Of a stretch of DNA of 64,000 nucleotides, positions 12,428 through 24,656 are shown piece by piece. The stretch comes from Fratercula arctica (taxonomy: Eukaryota; Chordata; Aves; Charadriiformes; Alcidae): the NCBI GenBank assembly GCA_947846985.1, contig CANTUZ010000023.1, forward strand, positions 4,421,677 through 4,485,676, read 5' to 3'. The notes under the pieces were generated by a model. That model did not search any database. It was not told the DNA's origin and was given only the letters and a program-made list of their open reading frames with translations. Numbering within the stretch: the stretch's first letter is position 1; every line of letters starts with the position of its first letter. A program made the position numbers and the translations under genes.

Positions 12428-15400
12428 CTGCAAACAGAAAAGAAACGGGGGGGGGGGGGGGAAAAATCCAGCCAGAGCTGCAGGGAAGGAGGGGGGATTA
12501 GGAATGCGAACGCTTTCTCAGGACATTCCTAGGGAACAAGTATTGAGAATCATATCAATACCCTTGTTAAATAATACGGCAGGATCACAGTAGTTTGATT
12601 CAGAGCCTCGCAGTGCTAAGCAAGCACACTCCAGATCCAGAGGAGAGCAGCATCTTCAAACTTACACCTCTTTCTATAGCTTGGAGAGTTTGCAGCACAC
12701 CATCTCCCCCGCCATTCAGGTATCACCCACCTTCACCCTTCAGCATCCAGCAACTGCTTTTCCAGCTGCTCAATACCCTTAAAGCTCGAAACTACAGCGG
12801 CTCAAACCAAGGCACATATTTAAAACCCATCTAGATCTGCAGCAAGAGTTACTCCATACTCCTTGATGTCCCGAGGACTAACCAGATACTAAAAACAATT
12901 CTTCATTTAAAAAAAAAAAAAAAAAAGCCCAGATCAATCAAAAATCCCGACCTCTGCTGTGTCGGAAAATCCAGAGCGTCTGTGGTGTGAACAGCGAGCA
13001 GTGAAACAGTAACGCTGGTCTGAGCGAGTTGAAAGAGTTCTTCTATCAACAAGAACTCACTAAATCAATTAGACATTATTCTGAGGCAACTGTAAGCTTC
13101 TGCGATCTTTTCAACTAGAGCAGGGGGGATGTTTTTAAAACCGTCCCCCCCCCGCCCCCCTTTAGGCTTTTAATGCATCGTAACAATTCTATTCAATTCT
13201 ATTTTCTCAAACTGTGAGAATAACAAGAAAACAGTGGCTTTCAAATCTCTATTACAAAGAAGACCTTGAAATTTTGTCTTCTGACCCAATTTTAGACAGC
13301 AACACATTCTGAAGCGTCAGCATTTCCCAAGGAATGCAAATTCATTTTCTCACCAGCTTTGACCTTAGGTACTTGAATCTACGTTCAATGGTTTTTGCAA
13401 ACAAATCAGCAGAAAGTTTATAGGCACCGAAAGAGCAGCAGGTATTCCCAAAGGTGAACTTTTGACGGAATATCCCTATTTATTTCAGAATATTCATATC
13501 TGTAAAGGACTTTCTAGCAAGCCCTTCCCTAGCACAGGGCTGCTGCCTACAGCATGCTCTTCCAGGTTAGTCCTGCCTGGTTTCACATCAATTCTCAAAT
13601 TAATTCTGTTAATTAGTTTGAAAAGTTCCAGTGCTTAATCCGCATCTCTGGATACATTTCCAGCAATATAATACCAAAGCCTACAAGAACACGTCTGTCA
13701 TCAGACCTCTGCCTTTTCCCAGGCTTTTCATCACTTCCTAAACACAATTTACCCGCACCAAGCCTGCCTGCTTCCTGCTCAGAGCACAACTCCATTTGCT
13801 CAACCCCAACCACAGGAAAAGCAGCATTTGTTCTTAGTCCCGGCTGCTCTGGCATTGATGTGCAGAGCTTCCCCGCTCTCCCATGCCACCTTTTATCGGA
13901 AAGGGATATTGCACTGAACCGGGCACCAACATCAGAGGAAATTACGTGCTGGAAACAGAAAGGAAGCTAGTTTGGAATTGTAATGCAACTCTGAATAATT
14001 TAAGCAAGATCGTAGCTCTTCGCTGAGTGAGCTGACGATACCAGAGAAGCTCAACCTTGCTTACAAGAGACTGTAAGACTGTAATCTCTCTTGCTCTCTG
14101 TTTCACAGGCTCTACATGAAGTGGTCTGGTCCAGAACTGAGGGCTGAACCCAACATGAGGATGGCCCCGTTACTTACTGGTGTAGTGGGCTTTGAGATGA
14201 CACCCACCCAGAGTGGGCTACGCCAGCTGACAATATTGGTAGAGTGATGACAACCATGTTCCCAGGAGTTGGCAAAGCCTCCTGCAGGGCACTGCCCCAG
14301 CATCAATCATGTAGTTAAAGGAGAAAAAAAAAAACAAACCAAAACCAACAAATTAGGAAGAGGACAGTTGTTTCTTGGTGTGATATCGAGACTATCAAGA
14401 TGTTAGGACTTAATCCCAGGATGCCACTGAAATAGAACCTGGCTCTTCTTCCCAGGGAAGCCAGCAGGAGTGGGAAGGAGCAGCAGGTTTTACACACAAG
14501 TCCACAGTGCCCTAATTCTCCTGTACCGGGAACGCTCATGAAAGAAGTGAAATTCTGCAAAATCGCAATTAGCATCGTGGCTATCAGCACCACCTGGTGG
14601 GTCAAGCCTGGCCGGCCTCAGCGTCAGGGCCATCAGGGGCAAACCGTGTCCCAGCAGAAGCTCCACGGAGCAGAGCTATTTCAGACTGGCAGGAAGCTGA
14701 AGGCAGTTTGGCCAGAGGAAGGAATGTGTGAGCGTCTGCTGATCAGGGCATGGAGAAACATGACAGCCTGCCGGAGGAATGTTTGCCGAATGCCCGGGTC
14801 GGGTAAGGATACAAGCAGCAAATGCCATGCAGGCTTCCAGCTGATGGAAGAGCTTGCTGGTTGCATAAAGCAAAACATTCGGCAGGAATTCAGCAAAGCT
14901 CTTGAAGGTAACACGCTGGATTCAGGGAATTTGCTGCCCCCTTCATATTGCAGCTGGTTAAGACCAGAAGAAAAGCACCTAGCAAAAAATAAAATAAAAT
15001 TAGAAAACCTCTCAATATCATATAGCCTACAGGAAAAAATGCTGCACAAACTAGATTTGCACCATCTGATCATGTAAAGGAGACCAGGGAAACCACTCGC
15101 CAGGCCCACCAGCCATCCCATCGCCTCTCAACCTGTTTAACTGTCACCTCATTGCTCTTTGGGCTCTGTGGAGTTTGCTGCCCTTCCCCAGGAGGGAAGC
15201 ACAGCTCTGCCACCCCATATCTTACCCTCTCCCCAGCAGTAATCTTTCAGCTTCTTCCAACAAAGGGGCAAAGATGCACCCTCGTGGGCAGCGATACCAT
15301 AGCTAACAGCGGGCACCGATTTTCTGCATTCAGCAACTCCACAAATAATGGATATTTTCCTGTACCGGGACCAGCTACAGCTGAATCGGTCTCTTGGCCA

Positions 15401-18311
15401 TACACACAGCCACCATTTCAAGTCCACATCCCTTGCCTACATGTTTTCTTCTGCATCTGCCTGAAGGACACGCCTTGCCATACGGACAAGTCAAGACGGG
15501 TTTTGACCAAGTAGTCACAGTCATGGTCCATGCTCCCAAAAATTAGGCACGCGCTATTAGGTTCTATAATCTCTCGTCCCCAATTTTCAGTTCTTTTAAA
15601 AAGGGAAGGCTCATTGCCTCCCCAAACCTTGTGTTTTCACCCTGTAGACTCTCTGGAGCCGCAGGTCGACTTGACCTTTCAAATTTGCAGAGCAGATACA
15701 CTAAGCTCCGTAAAGGTTGCTCCGCACAGAAATGATCTAGGCGATACCTAAAGAACTGAAGGACCTGACTGCTCTGTAAGAGTGTTAATGCCACGTGGCA
15801 ATTTTCACACCAATTGGCCCTAGTGGAAAGTTCCTGCAACGTGTAATTGGAGAGCTATAACCCTGCTTTTGAGCTCCTAGCATGGCTAACAAATACCCGC
15901 AATCTTGGAGAAGTAGGTCCATGCATCCCTCAAAAAAGGCATAAAGCAATTTATATATGTTTAATCCCTACAGAATTTCTGCAATTTCCACATCAGGAGT
16001 GTGGTAGTGACTGAACTGACCTCTCAGACTCCCATCTCCTGCTGTTTGGGTACTGCTAGTTGCTGTTGAAAGGACTGTAAACTTGCGTTGCTTCTATTCA
16101 GGGAGGGACCCTTGCTTGACACAGCTCTTCTGCAGCCAGCAAAGCTGCAAAAAATGAGATTCATCTTCTAGAAGAAATAACTCCAATCCTTTGAGACCTC
16201 TCTTTCTCCTCCTCTGCATGTGTTCTCATCTAATGGTCAATGCAACGTAGACAATGACCACATCACGCTTACTTTCCATCACCCACTTGATTTTCCATGC
16301 TTTGCAGAGCCACCCCCTCTAATCTGCAGGCCTCATCACTTCTCAGTCTTGCTAGTCATATTCGCTCACTGAGGCACAGCTGACCTCAATGCTCTACAAA
16401 AACATTCCAAAACAAGATCTCTGCTGAAGTCCTCACTCTTAACAAACGGCCCATCTGAACAGAAGCATGGATCAGCCTCATATGAGATCCGCGATAGACC
16501 CACACCTTCCAGCTCTTCAGTCTGATGCATCATCTCGAGAGAGACACACCTTCAACATGCATTAACTGCACCTATCCCCGAGCAAACGAGAGGCTCACAC
16601 ACCAAGGTGGGAAAACCTGAAGCCCCATGAAATACTCACAGCAGATCTATTTCTGCAGCAGGCACAGGGGCACAGAGATGATGTCTGTTCTCGTGCGTGA
16701 CAGCAGCTGTTCCTCCTCAGTCCCAGGCAGTTTGAACAGCAGACCACACGTGCAGAGAAAGCACGTACATCTTCCTTGCATTTCTCTCCTTCACCTCTCA
16801 AGAAACGGGTGGGGGGAGGCCACTTAGTACTGAAATCTCCCAACTGAAACGTGAGTGTCTGGTTTTCTTAGGCCAAGGAAGACTCTAGCACAAGACACTG
16901 CAAGTACTTCTCATTTTCTATCTGTAAGAGCAATTACTCAGAGAACCTTGCTGCCTTTGAGCACTGATTCAAGGAGTCAGCTGTTGAAAGGCAACTTCCC
17001 CCAAGCAATGTCCTGACAGAACGCAGGTGGCACACAGTATCTGGCCAGCACACACCAACATCCTTCCCCGTACATCCAGGTTCCTGACAGATTGCCTCTG
17101 TGCAACTCAGCCATCCAAGAGATAAGTACAGAAGGGCGCGAACAAAGCTTTGCCCCTAAAAAACGTGAAAAGAGTGAGATGTCTAAAGAGGAAGAGGGTT
17201 TGAGCAATCCAGCTTCACCGATTCGAGGCAGTGGCAACGCTGCGGGAAAGCAGCGGGAGCTAATCCCACACGTGCAGGGAAATTACTCACACACTGAAAG
17301 GCCGGGAAGGAGGGTTGCATTTTATCTCCTTGCCCTGAGGGATGGCAGAGGTCCTGGAGGCTTACCATCCCCTCCCACTAGATGGCAAGAGTCCCCCTCC
17401 TAACAGCAAAGCCTCTGCAAGCCCAGACTTCGTGTCCAGGGGTCAAGAGCCAGAGAAGGGACTTCTAGCCCTGAAGAGCACTGAGCAGATAGAACTGGTT
17501 TCCCATCCCGTCTGTCAGGATTTATTTTGCTGTGATGGCAAAACTATGTGCAGGAGAAAGGGAAAAGAGGGGAGGAAACAAACAGAATAAGGTTTGGTTG
17601 GAAAAGGGGGAGGATGCTCAAGAACACAGCGTACTGGTCTCCATTACAGCCAGGCAAACGCAGCAAATCCCTCCTCATCCTTAAAAGGCGTTATGGAAAC
17701 ATGTTTAAACGTCTTTTGTGCTGATTCACTGTGACAGGCCAAAGAACATGTCCTAACAAGGACAGTCTCTGCCAGCGGTTCTGTTCTTATGCAGAAACTT
17801 GAACAATTAGTTCATGGACGGAGACTCCAGTTGGTGAATTTGCAAGAGGGCTCACTACAAGGGCAGGACACGGGCTGCAGAAGGGGATGCTATGTAGGAG
17901 ACGCATTACACAACTCTTGCATCTGATTCCACCTTCGTGTTTATGTGATCAGCAAGGAGCTAAAGACCCTCAGCTTTCATGGCAGGTAGTGCCCTAAGAG
18001 TTACCTGAAATTACTGCCTTCCACTATTTATTACTGCCTGCCAGAATCTGGCAACCTAGAGAGCCCACCTAACAAGGGAAAAAACCCGGCACTGTTGGAA
18101 TCTTGTTTGCAAGTCACCACTGGTGTTATCAGCAGGAGAGAAATGCTGGTAAAGTGCCATACACATGAGACCTAGGAACAGAAAACATCTCCAATCTGTA
18201 GGTTCAAACCCTGCCCTGCTCTACACATTATTTGTAGCAGGGAATGTAGAGATAGTGACTTCCAGGACCCTGGAAAGCATTTGGAGTTCAGGAAAACCTG
18301 GATATTACAGA

Positions 18312-18478
18312 TTCATAGAATGGTTTGGGTTGGAAGGGACCTTAAAGACCATCTGGTTCCACCCCCTGCCCTGGGTCCCACCAGCCCAGGTTGCTCCAAG
18401 CCCCGTCCAACCCGGTCTTGAACCCGTCTCCAGGGATGGGGCAGCCACAGCTTCTCTGGGCAACCTGGGCCAGTTTGT
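18312..18478 (-). repeat. CR1 LINE 3' fragment
   Basis: Begins with the reverse complement of the CR1 3' end (ttcatagaatggtttgggt, then tggaagggacc) and continues through the typical CR1 3' region with ccagcccaggttgctcc and ggatggggcagccacagctt. It is truncated at its 5' end. Confidence 0.92.
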
Positions 18479-20333
18479 CCCTTCAGTGCGTTTGTGTGTT
18501 GCTTGGCACAAGTGTGCTGAGCCCTCCCTTTTGGAGATCAGGACTCTAAAAAGTATCTCCAGCAACACAAACCACTCATCATTTAGGAAGACACGGCTAA
18601 CCCAGTCCCACACAATTTCCCAGCTCCACTCCCTACCAACCCAAAGACCTTCAAGCACAAGCAGGCGCGAAAGTCATCGTCGTCCTCCCATTCTTTAAAC
18701 AAAGGGAGGGTGACCTGAAAAACAACTGTCAGGACCAGGTCCCCTGAACACTACACACACAGAGGCCTCTGTGAGGAGGGACACAGCAAGTCCTCACCAG
18801 GCTCATTTCAGCTTTCAATGAGCTTCATGCGTTATTTAGTAGCAACAATGGCAGAAACAATGGGACAAGAAAGAACAAGGTGCCCCAGATCAGGCATTGC
18901 CACCGAGTCGCTACTATTGACTGTCCCCTTCGCAAAGTGCCACAGAGACAGAAAACCCTTTTGTTTCCACAAGCTGCAGGGCTACCTCTGCGGGGCTGGT
19001 GTTCCTGGAGGAGCCGTGTGCTTCATCCCTTCCCCGCCCTCTCCATCACACCCTGCCCTTCTCATGGGTATACTTCTGTCTCCCCAGCTACTTCTTCCAT
19101 TAGGGGCCACGTTTGGCCTTATTTGCTTTGGACATTGTCCACACACAAAAACACAACAACAAAAAGAAGAGTGATACATTTAAGAGGCCATGAAGCTGAA
19201 AGCTTCGGTATCATTCTCCTGTCCATTCCAGGTCACTGGGATAGGTCAAAGAGCAGTGCCCCTGCCTCCCCTCTGTGCTTTTCTGTGTGCCTCACCTGGC
19301 CTTAATGGACCTGGAGAAAGGACAAGGTGAATAGGAGAAGCAGAAGAAAGAAAATAAAGCATGTTAATGCAGAAACAGACACAAACAGATAAACATTACC
19401 ATTGTGACTTGGGAATCCGAGCCCAGGAACCGACACTGAGTGAAAACAGGTATTGCGCTAAGTCTCTTAAAGGAATCAGGTTTCCCCTGGTGTTGTTGCT
19501 TAGTGTAGTCTCTTTGAAGCAGGCTTGTCCAGGGGTGGGATGGAAAGGTTTCCTTTTTCCCCCCCCCGTTCATCAGGAGCCGCAAAAAGATCTGCAAGAA
19601 TAATAAGGCTTTAGTTGTCTTCTCCTCAGGAGATGTCACAAACTTCTTCCTCCTCTTCCAGAGCCCCTGCCCTGTCCTGCAAACCCCTATAGAGGGGAGG
19701 AAGAAGAAAAGAAAACCCCAAAAATCCACCACAAACACACCCGCTATAATTCTAATTAATAGGACACTACAGCCGGATCTTCAAAGCAGCTAAGAGCTGA
19801 ATTTACAAACACTTGCCACAGGATAGTTCCAGCACTAAAAAGCACAGCAGTCTTGTAAATCCAGGCATTTAGGTTTGGCACTTAGCTGATTGCTTTTGAA
19901 AATCTGTGCTTCCTCCCTATGCCTTGTGGGCTTTAAGCTCTTAAAGCAATTAAAGGCACCCGGGCATCTGTCAGCCTCAATATAGCAAACGCTCAGACAT
20001 AATGAACTCACACAAAGCCCTTGCGGGAAGGGCCTCACGCAGCCCGTGTGCGGAGATCTGGTGCTGCGTTACCCAGAAGGATGGTGCGTGGCTCAGGCTC
20101 CCCCCCAGCACTGGGGGCTGGACTGGCAAAGCCTCATTACCCATTAATCAGCAGCACTCGGAGCACCCCAGAGGAGGTGCCTGTGAGGAGCCGGCTGTTC
20201 CCCAGCACCAGTCCTACCCCATAGCCCATCCCATTGGCCTCACAGACACCCCAGCAGCGAGGCTGTGGGAGCAGAGTGATCTGCAGGGTGCTCCAGTCAC
20301 TTCCGAGCACAGACACACTCCGAGCACACTACA

Positions 20334-20392
20334 GACCCATACATACGTATATAATCAGTATATAATTCACATACATACATATATGAATATGC
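20334..20392. repeat. TA/CATA microsatellite-like stretch
   Basis: Imperfect tandem CATA/TATA units (catacatacgtatataat, then catacatacatatatgaat). Simple-sequence DNA with no coding content. Confidence 0.65.
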
Positions 20393-21392
20393 TCAGCACC
20401 ATTTTGCTGCCCTACACTGCCCTGATGGTCAGGCTGGTACTTCAAGCTGGCTTTAATGTCTTTTTTTCTAAAATACATTTTTCCCAGGACAAAACCCTGC
20501 TCTCGTCCATACCCAAAGCCCTAGCACGTCCCAGTTACAGCATTAAAACCACCTCCTGAAAGAAGCAAGAGCCAGAGGTTCCAAGGCCTTGGTGCTCTAC
20601 TCTTTCCAAAGGTACAGACCAAGGGCAATCAACCTTTTTAGATCCACAGCCTAAAAATCTGCTGAAATTCCTCTCAACGCACTCACTTCTCTCCAAGCGA
20701 CAGAGATCTACCCCAGGACTGCTGCTAAATCAATCCAAAGCCACCAGTCAGTTTTGGCCTTGGATTTCCACTTCTGTTCCTCACTGCAAACCACTCTGCA
20801 CGCTTCGCTCCCCTTCACAGCATCCTACCACGCTCCTACTGCGCCTTCCCCACAGTTCCGCAGCAATGAAAAACACAATCCCACATCCATTCTCCAACAC
20901 GACCAAAAAACTTCACTTTGAAGCTAGAATACCTCGGAGAAACAGAAATAGTCACCAAAGAGCACCAGACACCAGCAAAGCACCATCTCTTCTTCCTCAG
21001 CCCTCTGTTCTCCCAACCCTTATAGGCTCTTGTTTCTAATGAGCATGATGGCTTTCACCTGTGCACCTTTAGGACACTTAATTAATTCAGCTGCCTCTCA
21101 CTGTGTCCCCTATACCTGTGTGAGATCAAGGGGCTTGATTCCCAGCTTGCTGGAAGTAAACAGGGTCCTAGTGCTGCTTTTGCAGTGCACTCAACTCCCT
21201 GAAGCTCCCCGCGCTCCTACCAGGGTGCGCGGCGCGTTGGGCACGGATGGAACGGCTGAGAATCAGGGTTTAAAGAAACTCAGCCCCTTCCCCTCAAATC
21301 TTGCAGTTCGCATTACGACAGTAAAGACATAATGCAGCGAGAAAATCTGCACAAAGAAATACAAATCCAAGAAGCAACTGGGGGAAACAGAG

Positions 21393-21398
21393 TTTATT
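21393..21398 (-). terminator. ENTPD4: Candidate distal ENTPD4 poly(A) signal
   Basis: TTTATT on the plus strand is AATAAA on the minus strand. It is followed by a GT/T-rich stretch (cttggatttgtatttctttg) about 20-40 nt downstream, as expected for a cleavage site. It would give ENTPD4 a 3' UTR of about 3 kb. I prefer it to the closer ATTAAA at 23,573, but the choice needs transcripts. Confidence 0.45.
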
Positions 21399-23572
21399 GA
21401 AAGGAAGAAAAAAAAAAAAAAAGAAAACAAGCTGGGAAAGTGAGGATCAATGACTGGCATTATCACGACAAATTGACCCTTCTCGCGTACAGGGAGGGGC
21501 AGCTGAGCATCTAATGAGATTTCTTAAAGAATTTAGGAAAGCAAGTCCCCAAGCAGGTAAGAGCCAGCTGGTTTTAGTTTTGAAGGCAGTGTTCACCCCA
21601 CCTCACTCTGCAGCACCTTGACACCTGCTCACCTTATCAAGCAGTTTACCACCTGACACCTGAATGAGGGGGAAAATACAGACATAAAACAGGGCTCTGT
21701 GCACAGTCTTGCACGAATGAAGAAAGCTTGTTTAAATTTCTAGGCCTTACACTTGTTTCAATCTGTTTTTTCATGCTCTGCTTAGATTTTTAATGAACAG
21801 TAGCTGCTCCCACAACCAATCTCTGCTGGCAGTGTCTTTTTACCATTACAGAAGGAAATTGTGTATTAGGTCATCTTAATTCTGCCCTTCCTGAACCACA
21901 TCACTAGAAAAAGCAGAACAATACTGTCAGGATGCTGGAGAAGAGGAAAAAAAAAAAAAGAAAAAAAAGAGACACTGTACACTGCAGAGCAGTCACTGGT
22001 ACATCGAAAGCTTCCTGCCCATTCATGCCCCATTTTCCTGATCACTTTCTCACCACCATTCATCATCTTATCTTTCCTCACATTCCAAACACTCCTGCTT
22101 CATATCTTCAATCCCCAACGTGGTGCTTTCAAAAACCAGGGCGGAAACCAGCCCACGATGCTTTATGGAAGCACAAGGGCAATCTGTCCCCGTTATCCCA
22201 GTTCTGTACCTGTCCCTACTGCATTCACCAAGTTTGCCAGCTGCAGCTTGTCCTACCAAAACTCTTCTTAAGCTCTGGGGGGCAGAAAACACATACTTCA
22301 TTGTGCACAGCCAGAGTTTGTCCATCCTACAAGATAAGAAAGCAACGTCGAAATCCTGCACTTGGTTCAACCGCGACATATTATATAACTTTAAACAATT
22401 GTTTTCCTCTCAAAAATGTTTCTACCACCTTAGGGCCAGTGTAGTGGTTTTTTTGTCCCATGACTGTCCATTATTTAATAAAAATATGCTTCTGATTCTA
22501 TTAGAGAATCAATTTTGAAGTTATATATTAAGATGATTTTCTCTTTTTTTTTTTTTTTGCGTTCTCTTAAGTGTTAAGAGCATCACTAAAAAGAAAAAGC
22601 GGCAGCATCTGAAAGGAAATTCTATTTTAGGTCTGGAACATTCTTCCTTCAACTTTTTCACGCTTTTATGATTTTCGTAAGGTTTTTTTACTGGTGGTTT
22701 TTGGGTTGTGGGTTTTTTCTTTGCTTGCTGCATTTGCGACACTATCTCTTCTGCTAAGAGATGCTTGGCATCTGCCTGGATTTTGCCCAGTCACACTCTG
22801 ATATTTCCTCTTCACTTTACCACTAACATCAGCCCTTGTCCAAAGGGGGCTGCTTTATCTAAGCGTGCAATTAGAGGCTCTGTACTCAGTTTTAGGCATC
22901 TCAGAAACAGGAAGCAGAGGCTCTGGAACAATTGGCAGTGTCGGTTTTTTGATAATTCTTATCAGCCTTATGAGTGCAACAAGTTTGTAGCACAATTCCA
23001 GACATCAGAAGTGAGAGGTGCCTTATCTAAGCACTCGCTCAGATGGTGCTCAAAAAATAGCGAAATGCAAACCAGACTCTCAGCTGGTGAAGTGCTCAGA
23101 TTTGTCAGGTACAAAAAAAAAAAAAAAATCCTTTCTAGAAAGACGACACTATTTGTTATTTCTGAACACCCAGTTAAAGATTCTGTTGCCATTTCAAAAT
23201 TGTACCACATATCCAGTTAATTCTACGCGGCCATCTGCCAGACACTGGATGGAAGGGGCAGGAAGTTTAGCACCTAAATTTAGCTGCAGTTCAGCAGATC
23301 AAGCCTAAATTCTCTAAACAAAGGCAAAAAAAAAAAAGCAGCGTATTGAAAGGAGGTAATAAAACAATTGAAAGTATCTAGATTTTAAGATGAATAAACT
23401 GCACCTTAGGTATGACATGCCTAGATCTCCAATACTGAAAACAGCATCCAGTTTTCCCGCGTCTTCTCACCTACTAGGAGAGAAGAAAGTCTTGCCAGTT
23501 AGATACAGTGAGAACAGAAGTGATATCATGCAATAAAATATCCATACACCAAACGTTCATATAAATCCCACT

Positions 23573-23578
23573 TTTAAT
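23573..23578 (-). terminator. ENTPD4: Candidate proximal ENTPD4 poly(A) signal (ATTAAA)
   Basis: TTTAAT on the plus strand is ATTAAA on the minus strand, with a T/GT-rich stretch just downstream (23,520-23,555). It would produce a 3' UTR of about 0.87 kb and may be an alternative to the distal AATAAA. Confidence 0.35.
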
Positions 23579-24427
23579 CATGGACAGATTTACTTTCAAG
23601 TAAAATTAACAGCTTTAAATAAAATATAAATTAACAAAACAGAGTACTCAAAATCAAAAAAGAGACACTGTGCAGGTCTACTCTAGCAGAAACAAAAGTC
23701 TAGGCATATTCCAGTTCTCTTCACCTTACTGGAGCGTCAGGGAGATCTCTGAATGACTATGAAACAGAAATAGAGGATTAAAAATAGTGACTTTTGCCAC
23801 TATGACGACATAGCTTCCAAGACAAAAGGGGAAACCGTCACAAAGAAGCAAAATTGATTTAAGCAGTTTTGTGGAAGCACAGCATCGGGTGCAATAGATT
23901 TTTCGTCTCCTTCACAGTACTTATCCCAGAATATAAAAATCAGATTAAGTTGTCCTAAAAGGTTGTTTTCTTACTGCTTTTGAAAACCCTGCACTTCCTT
24001 TTCTTTGACTGAGGAGACTCAGAATTGAGAATTCAAGTGATATCAATCCTGGAATCTGGAAAAGAAAATAAAAACAGTCCTCATTCATCCTAGCTAACGG
24101 GATTTCGCAATCTCACCCAAAGGATGAGCGCTCACACTCATTCTCTTACCATACATAGCTTAAGCCGCTGCTGCTCATTTACTGACGAGTCTTCACTCGA
24201 CCCATTACACACAAAAGTGCAATATTTAAAAAAAAATAAGTAATTTTTGGCAGATATTGTCTAATGAGACTAAGCCAAGTTGACCCCATTTTCCCAAAGC
24301 CTAGCTGTATGACACGCTCTAGGCAATCTGCTTCTTCAATGGTTTAAAAGGGACAAAAAGGAGGAACCCTGAGGCAAAAATGGCTTTTTGAGTTGCAAGT
24401 CCAATAAAAGCTCTCCATCACAGCATC

Positions 24428-24656
24428 TCATAAGGGTCCTGCGATCTTCTGTGGTGGGAGGCCTTCCTCGATCCACAGGGAAGTAGACGAGCTGTTACGC
24501 AACATTCGCCGGTGGATCCGTCTGAGCCTTAGCAGGTAAAGCAGGATGGAGAGCAGCACAATCAGAAAACAGACAAAAAACAAGTAGTGGTTGTAAACAA
24601 AGGAGAAGCTCCTCCAGTGGGAGTGACTTCCACGGAAGTTTTCTTGCTGGATGTCT
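24428..24656 (-). CDS. ENTPD4: ENTPD4 last coding exon
   Basis: Acceptor ctcttttcag (AG at 24,657-24,658). Encodes residues 541-616 with RDIQQENFRGSHSHW, the C-terminal membrane helix (YLFFVCFLIVLLSILLYLL), the basic cytosolic turn RLRRIHRR and the tail ending IAGPL, then TGA. Confidence 0.97.

Larger units (their letters stand above)
2223..21374 (-). other. LOXL2 intron 1 / 5' flank, no confident exon
   Basis: About 19 kb between the first LOXL2 coding exon and the likely ENTPD4 3' end. It must contain at least part of LOXL2 intron 1. Apart from the repeats listed separately I see no conserved protein-coding exon on either strand. No CpG island of usual size is visible; the only compact CpG cluster is at about 21,210-21,260. 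Open frames up to 179 codons (14,538-15,077, plus) have no recognisable domain or splice context. Confidence 0.6.
21375..24427 (-). other. ENTPD4: ENTPD4 3' UTR (extent uncertain)
   Basis: Follows the stop at 24,428-24,430 on the minus strand. The sequence is AT-rich and noncoding, with A- and T-runs near 21,409-21,424, 21,950-21,970, 22,542-22,558 and 23,112-23,128. The limit depends on which poly(A) signal is used. Confidence 0.4.
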
